Of a stretch of 64,000 nucleotides of DNA, positions 61,505-64,000 are shown one piece after another. Both the position numbers and the translations under genes were made by a program. Below the pieces are notes generated by a model that was not told the DNA's origin, made no database searches, and saw nothing but the letters and a program-made list of their open reading frames with translations. The DNA comes from UBA7378 sp049611805. GTDB lineage: Bacteria; Pseudomonadota; Alphaproteobacteria; RS24. The stretch lies in assembly GCA_049611805.1 (NCBI GenBank), contig JBMZAX010000004.1:62001-126000 (forward strand), given 5' to 3'. The number at the start of each line of letters is the position of its first letter. The stretch's first letter is position 1.

Positions 61505-61534
61505 TTGGTTGCGCATGTTTTTTGCTCGTATAGT
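61505..61534 (+). promoter_or_regulatory. Candidate leaderless promoter of yidD
   Basis: TTGGTT (61505-61510), an 18-base spacer and TATAGT (61529-61534) end 8 bases before the yidD ATG. No Shine-Dalgarno lies before that ATG, so transcription may start at the codon. Confidence 0.55.
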
Positions 61535-61542
61535 ATGCCCCA

Positions 61543-61881
61543 ATGTCGCGTCTTTTCAAAATACTGCTGTTATTGCCGATTTTACTGCCCGTCTATTTTT
61601 ATCGCCTGTTCATATCGCCGCTTTTGCCGCCGACCTGCCGGTTTCAGCCGACCTGCTCCGAATATGCGCTGGATGCGGTTCGGCATCACGGCCCGATATC
61701 GGGATGCGTGCTTTTTCTCCGCCGCATTTCGCGGTGCCACCCGATAGAAAGTTTGGGGGCCGGGCACGGTTTTGACCCCGTGCCTGTTGAGATTTTGCGC
61801 GGACCTTGGTATGCCCCTTGGAGACTTGTGATTGTGACAGAAAAAACGGAAGACGCACATGATTACGCTGACCCTGCCTGA
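61543..61881 (+). CDS. yidD: Membrane protein insertion efficiency factor YidD
   Basis: 112 residues. The family core is LPPTCRFQPTCSEYALDAVRHHG near 29-51, then CHPIESLGAGHGFDPVP, matching YidD (PTCS..Y, RCHP, DPVP). It assists YidC in membrane-protein insertion. The C-terminal tail overlaps the thrS start by 23 bases. In many bacteria yidD lies between rnpA and yidC; here it is next to thrS, a placement seen in alphaproteobacteria. Confidence 0.93.
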   Translation: MSRLFKILLLLPILLPVYFYRLFISPLLPPTCRFQPTCSEYALDAVRHHGPISGCVLFLRRISRCHPIESLGAGHGFDPVPVEILRGPWYAPWRLVIVTEKTEDAHDYADPA

Positions 61882-63817
61882 CGGTTCCACACGTGATGTG
61901 GAGGCTCCTTTGACCGGTGCGGAATTTGCGGCGTCTATTTCCAAAAGTCTGGCAAAAAAGGCGCTGGCGCTGAAACTTGACGGCGTGGTCGTCGATTTGG
62001 CAACCGAGATTGACCGCGATTGCGAACTGGCCGTCATCACCGCCGATGATGAGGAAGGCGTTGAACTGATGCGGCACGATTGCGCGCATGTGATGGCGCA
62101 AGCCGTGCAGGAATTATTTCCCGGCACGCAAGTGACCATTGGGCCGGTGATTGAAGACGGCTTTTTTTACGATTTTGCCCGCGAGACCCCGTTCAGTCTG
62201 GACGATTTGGAAACCATCGAAAAGCGCATGCGCGAGATTGTCGAGCGCAATGAGCCGCTTGTCCGCGAAGTGTGGGATCGGGCCGAAGCGATTGCCCATT
62301 TCCGCGAGATTGGCGAAGTTTACAAGGCTGAAATCATTGCCGATATTCCCGGCGATGAGGCAATAACCGTTTACCGACAGGGCGACTGGAAAGATTTGTG
62401 CCGTGGGCCGCATCTGCCCTCGACCGGCAAGCTGGGCAAGGCGTTCAAGCTGACCAAACTTGCCGGTGCCTATTGGCGCGGCGACAGCAATAATGAAATG
62501 CTGCAACGCATTTACGGCACGTGCTGGGCCAATGACAAACAGCTCAAAGCCTATTTGACCATGATTGAGGAAGCCGAAAAGCGCGACCACCGCAAAATCG
62601 GCCGCGAGATGGATCTCTTCCATTTGCAGGAAGAGGCGCAAGGTTCGGTGTTCTGGCACAAAAAGGGTTACATTATCTGGCAGGCGCTGGAGCAATATAT
62701 CCGCCGCCGCCTTGAGGCCAATGGCTATGATGAGGTGAAGACCCCGCAATTGCTCGACCGGCGCTTTTGGGAACAATCGGGCCATTGGGACAAGTTCCGC
62801 GAAAACATGTTTGTGGTGCCCGATGAAGTGCCGGCCACCGATGATGATGCCGATGTCATTTCCGGTGACGCGGATTTGATGGCGCTGAAGCCGATGAATT
62901 GCCCGGCGCATGTGCAGATTTTCAAACAGGGCATTAAAAGCTATCGCGACCTGCCCATTCGTATGGCCGAATTTGGCTGTTGCCACCGCAATGAAGCTCA
63001 TGGCGCGTTGCACGGGCTGATGCGCGTGCGCCAGATGACTCAGGATGACGCGCATATTTTCTGCCGCGAAGACCAGATTATTGATGAAGCGGTCGCGTTT
63101 TGCGGGCTGGTTACGCAAGTTTATGAAGACCTCGGTTTTAACGATGTTTCGGTCAAGCTGGCCTTGCGGCCCGACACACGCGCCGGTGATGACGCGGTGT
63201 GGGACCGGGCCGAGAGCGGCCTGCGCGATGCGCTGACGGCGGTCGGTCTCGACTGGGAAGAACTGCCGGGCGAGGGCGCGTTTTACGGGCCGAAAATCGA
63301 ATATCACCTTCGCGATGCCATTGGCCGCACCTGGCAATGCGGCACGTTGCAACTGGATTTTGTGCTGCCCGAACGCTTGGGCGCGAGTTATGTCGGCGAG
63401 GATGGCGAAAAGCACATGCCGGTCATGTTGCACCGCGCGGTGCTGGGCACGCTGGAGCGGTTTATCGGCATTATGATTGAAAGCTATGCCGGCAAAATGC
63501 CGCTCTGGTTGGCACCGCAACAGGTGATGGTCTGCCCGATTACCACCGAAGCCGATGATTACGCACATCAGGTTGTTGCGGCGCTCAAAGCACAGGGCTT
63601 GCGCGCGGATGCCGATACGCGCAATGAAAAAATCAACTACAAGGTGCGCGAGCATTCGGTTGCCAAAGTGCCGGTCATTCTTGCCGTTGGCGGGCGCGAG
63701 GCCGAGGCACAAACCGTCTCGCTACGGCGTCTGGGCAGCAAAGACCAAGAGGTCGTCGCGCTTGACGATGTTGTGACGATGCTTGCCGACGAGGCCTGCC
63801 CGCCCGATTTGCGCTGA
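61859..63817 (+). CDS. thrS: Threonine--tRNA ligase
   Basis: 652 residues. TGS domain (about 1-60, starting ITLTLPDGST), second additional domain with RHDCAHVMAQAVQELFPG (HxxxH zinc/editing motif near 75), then the class II core with MNCPAHVQIF and GCCHRNEAHGALHGLMRVRQMTQDDAHIF, motif 3 GTLERFIGIMIE, and an anticodon domain at the end. It charges tRNA-Thr and edits Ser. The start lies within yidD, so expression is probably coupled. Confidence 0.97.
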   Translation: MITLTLPDGSTRDVEAPLTGAEFAASISKSLAKKALALKLDGVVVDLATEIDRDCELAVITADDEEGVELMRHDCAHVMAQAVQELFPGTQVTIGPVIEDGFFYDFARETPFSLDDLETIEKRMREIVERNEPLVREVWDRAEAIAHFREIGEVYKAEIIADIPGDEAITVYRQGDWKDLCRGPHLPSTGKLGKAFKLTKLAGAYWRGDSNNEMLQRIYGTCWANDKQLKAYLTMIEEAEKRDHRKIGREMDLFHLQEEAQGSVFWHKKGYIIWQALEQYIRRRLEANGYDEVKTPQLLDRRFWEQSGHWDKFRENMFVVPDEVPATDDDADVISGDADLMALKPMNCPAHVQIFKQGIKSYRDLPIRMAEFGCCHRNEAHGALHGLMRVRQMTQDDAHIFCREDQIIDEAVAFCGLVTQVYEDLGFNDVSVKLALRPDTRAGDDAVWDRAESGLRDALTAVGLDWEELPGEGAFYGPKIEYHLRDAIGRTWQCGTLQLDFVLPERLGASYVGEDGEKHMPVMLHRAVLGTLERFIGIMIESYAGKMPLWLAPQQVMVCPITTEADDYAHQVVAALKAQGLRADADTRNEKINYKVREHSVAKVPVILAVGGREAEAQTVSLRRLGSKDQEVVALDDVVTMLADEACPPDLR

Positions 63818-63824
63818 AGCGGCT

Positions 63825-64000
63825 TTAGGGAAAAGACCAGCCCACTTCCAAACGGTAACCGCGAAATGTGTCGGGCCTGCCGGCAACGGCGTTTTGGCCG
63901 CGCAAAACCCGCAGGTTAAATCTATGGTCGGGCGGCGAAAAGCTGACCGCCACATAGCTGCTGCGGCTGGCATAGGATTGGTCGCGGTCTTCATAAATTT
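63825..64000 (-). CDS. Probable outer-membrane beta-barrel protein, C-terminal part
   Basis: The last 57 residues of a longer protein whose start lies beyond the window. Alternating hydrophobic/polar stretches (SYVAVSFSPP, HRFNLRVLRG, FRGYRLEVGWSF) look like final barrel strands, and the end WSF-Pro is one residue off the usual C-terminal Phe of barrels. The frame has no stop between 64000 and TAA 63827-63825. It converges with thrS. I cannot name the family. Confidence 0.55.
   Translation of the reverse strand, partial: IYEDRDQSYASRSSYVAVSFSPPDHRFNLRVLRGQNAVAGRPDTFRGYRLEVGWSFP

Noticed and set aside
62114..63712. Long open frame antisense to thrS (532 codons)
   Set aside because: Shadow of a high-GC3 gene; no domain or ribosome site.

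Overview
The window reads as chromosomal DNA of an alphaproteobacterium with roughly 55-58% GC. The lineage call rests on several observations: a DksA with a single zinc-finger cysteine, a DUF3126 protein, a small CHCC zinc-finger protein, a separate PurS subunit with PurQ and PurL, and a direct-repeat LexA box (GAAC-N7-GAAC) in the recA promoter. I cannot name a genus. No phage, insertion sequence, integrase or CRISPR array is visible. One tRNA gene is present (Leu, anticodon TAA).

Layout. 1-1.5 kb: a translationally coupled minus-strand operon with an ExbB/MotA-like channel protein, an ExbD/MotB-like partner carrying an unusual beta-sandwich domain, and a third membrane protein cut by the window edge. 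1.6-6.3 kb: a GPH-type transporter, an N-acyl-D-amino-acid deacylase-like amidohydrolase and a secreted DUF1329 protein. 6.3-10 kb: a GT4 glycosyltransferase / methyltransferase / alpha-toroid operon, facing another methyltransferase. 10-15 kb: epoxide-hydrolase-like enzyme, an enolase-superfamily epimerase, an adrenodoxin-type ferredoxin, a chorismate mutase and a ferredoxin-NADP reductase. 14.6-21.8 kb: pgsA, uvrC, folB, a FolM/PTR1-like reductase, an outer-membrane beta-barrel candidate and uvrB. 22-27.8 kb: aspartate aminotransferase, a VWA/MoxR pair, dksA, recA. 27.9-33.5 kb: alaS, icd, trmJ, rpsD. 33.5-39.4 kb: a purine operon purB-C-S-Q-L running into bolA and grxD. 39.5-46.4 kb: radC, map, a CinA N-domain protein, secreted small proteins, a GDSL esterase, tRNA-Leu, an MBL lipoprotein, and an alpha/beta hydrolase. 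46.5-50.2 kb: a catabolic-looking operon (hydrolase, enoyl-CoA hydratase, SDR, M20 peptidase). 50.3-57 kb: cysE, SDR, DUF3126, gamma-carbonic anhydrase, a coupled GMC oxidoreductase / 2-hydroxychromene-2-carboxylate isomerase / rhomboid set, and a CBS protein. 57-64 kb: hisI, folE, cysS, an IscU-like scaffold, a DUF4268 nuclease-like protein, yidD, thrS and the end of a probable outer-membrane protein.

Most of the window is housekeeping: DNA repair (uvrB, uvrC, recA, radC), folate (folE, folB, folM-like), purine synthesis, aminoacyl-tRNA synthetases and Fe-S/redox proteins. The less ordinary material is the proton-channel operon at the left edge, the glycosyltransferase/toroid cluster, and the intergenic DNA. 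Several gaps contain short tandem arrays (12, 13, 14 and 16 bp units), a pair of MITE-like modules, and one AT-rich stretch with a perfect DnaA box. Two genes (uvrB, yidD) look leaderless.
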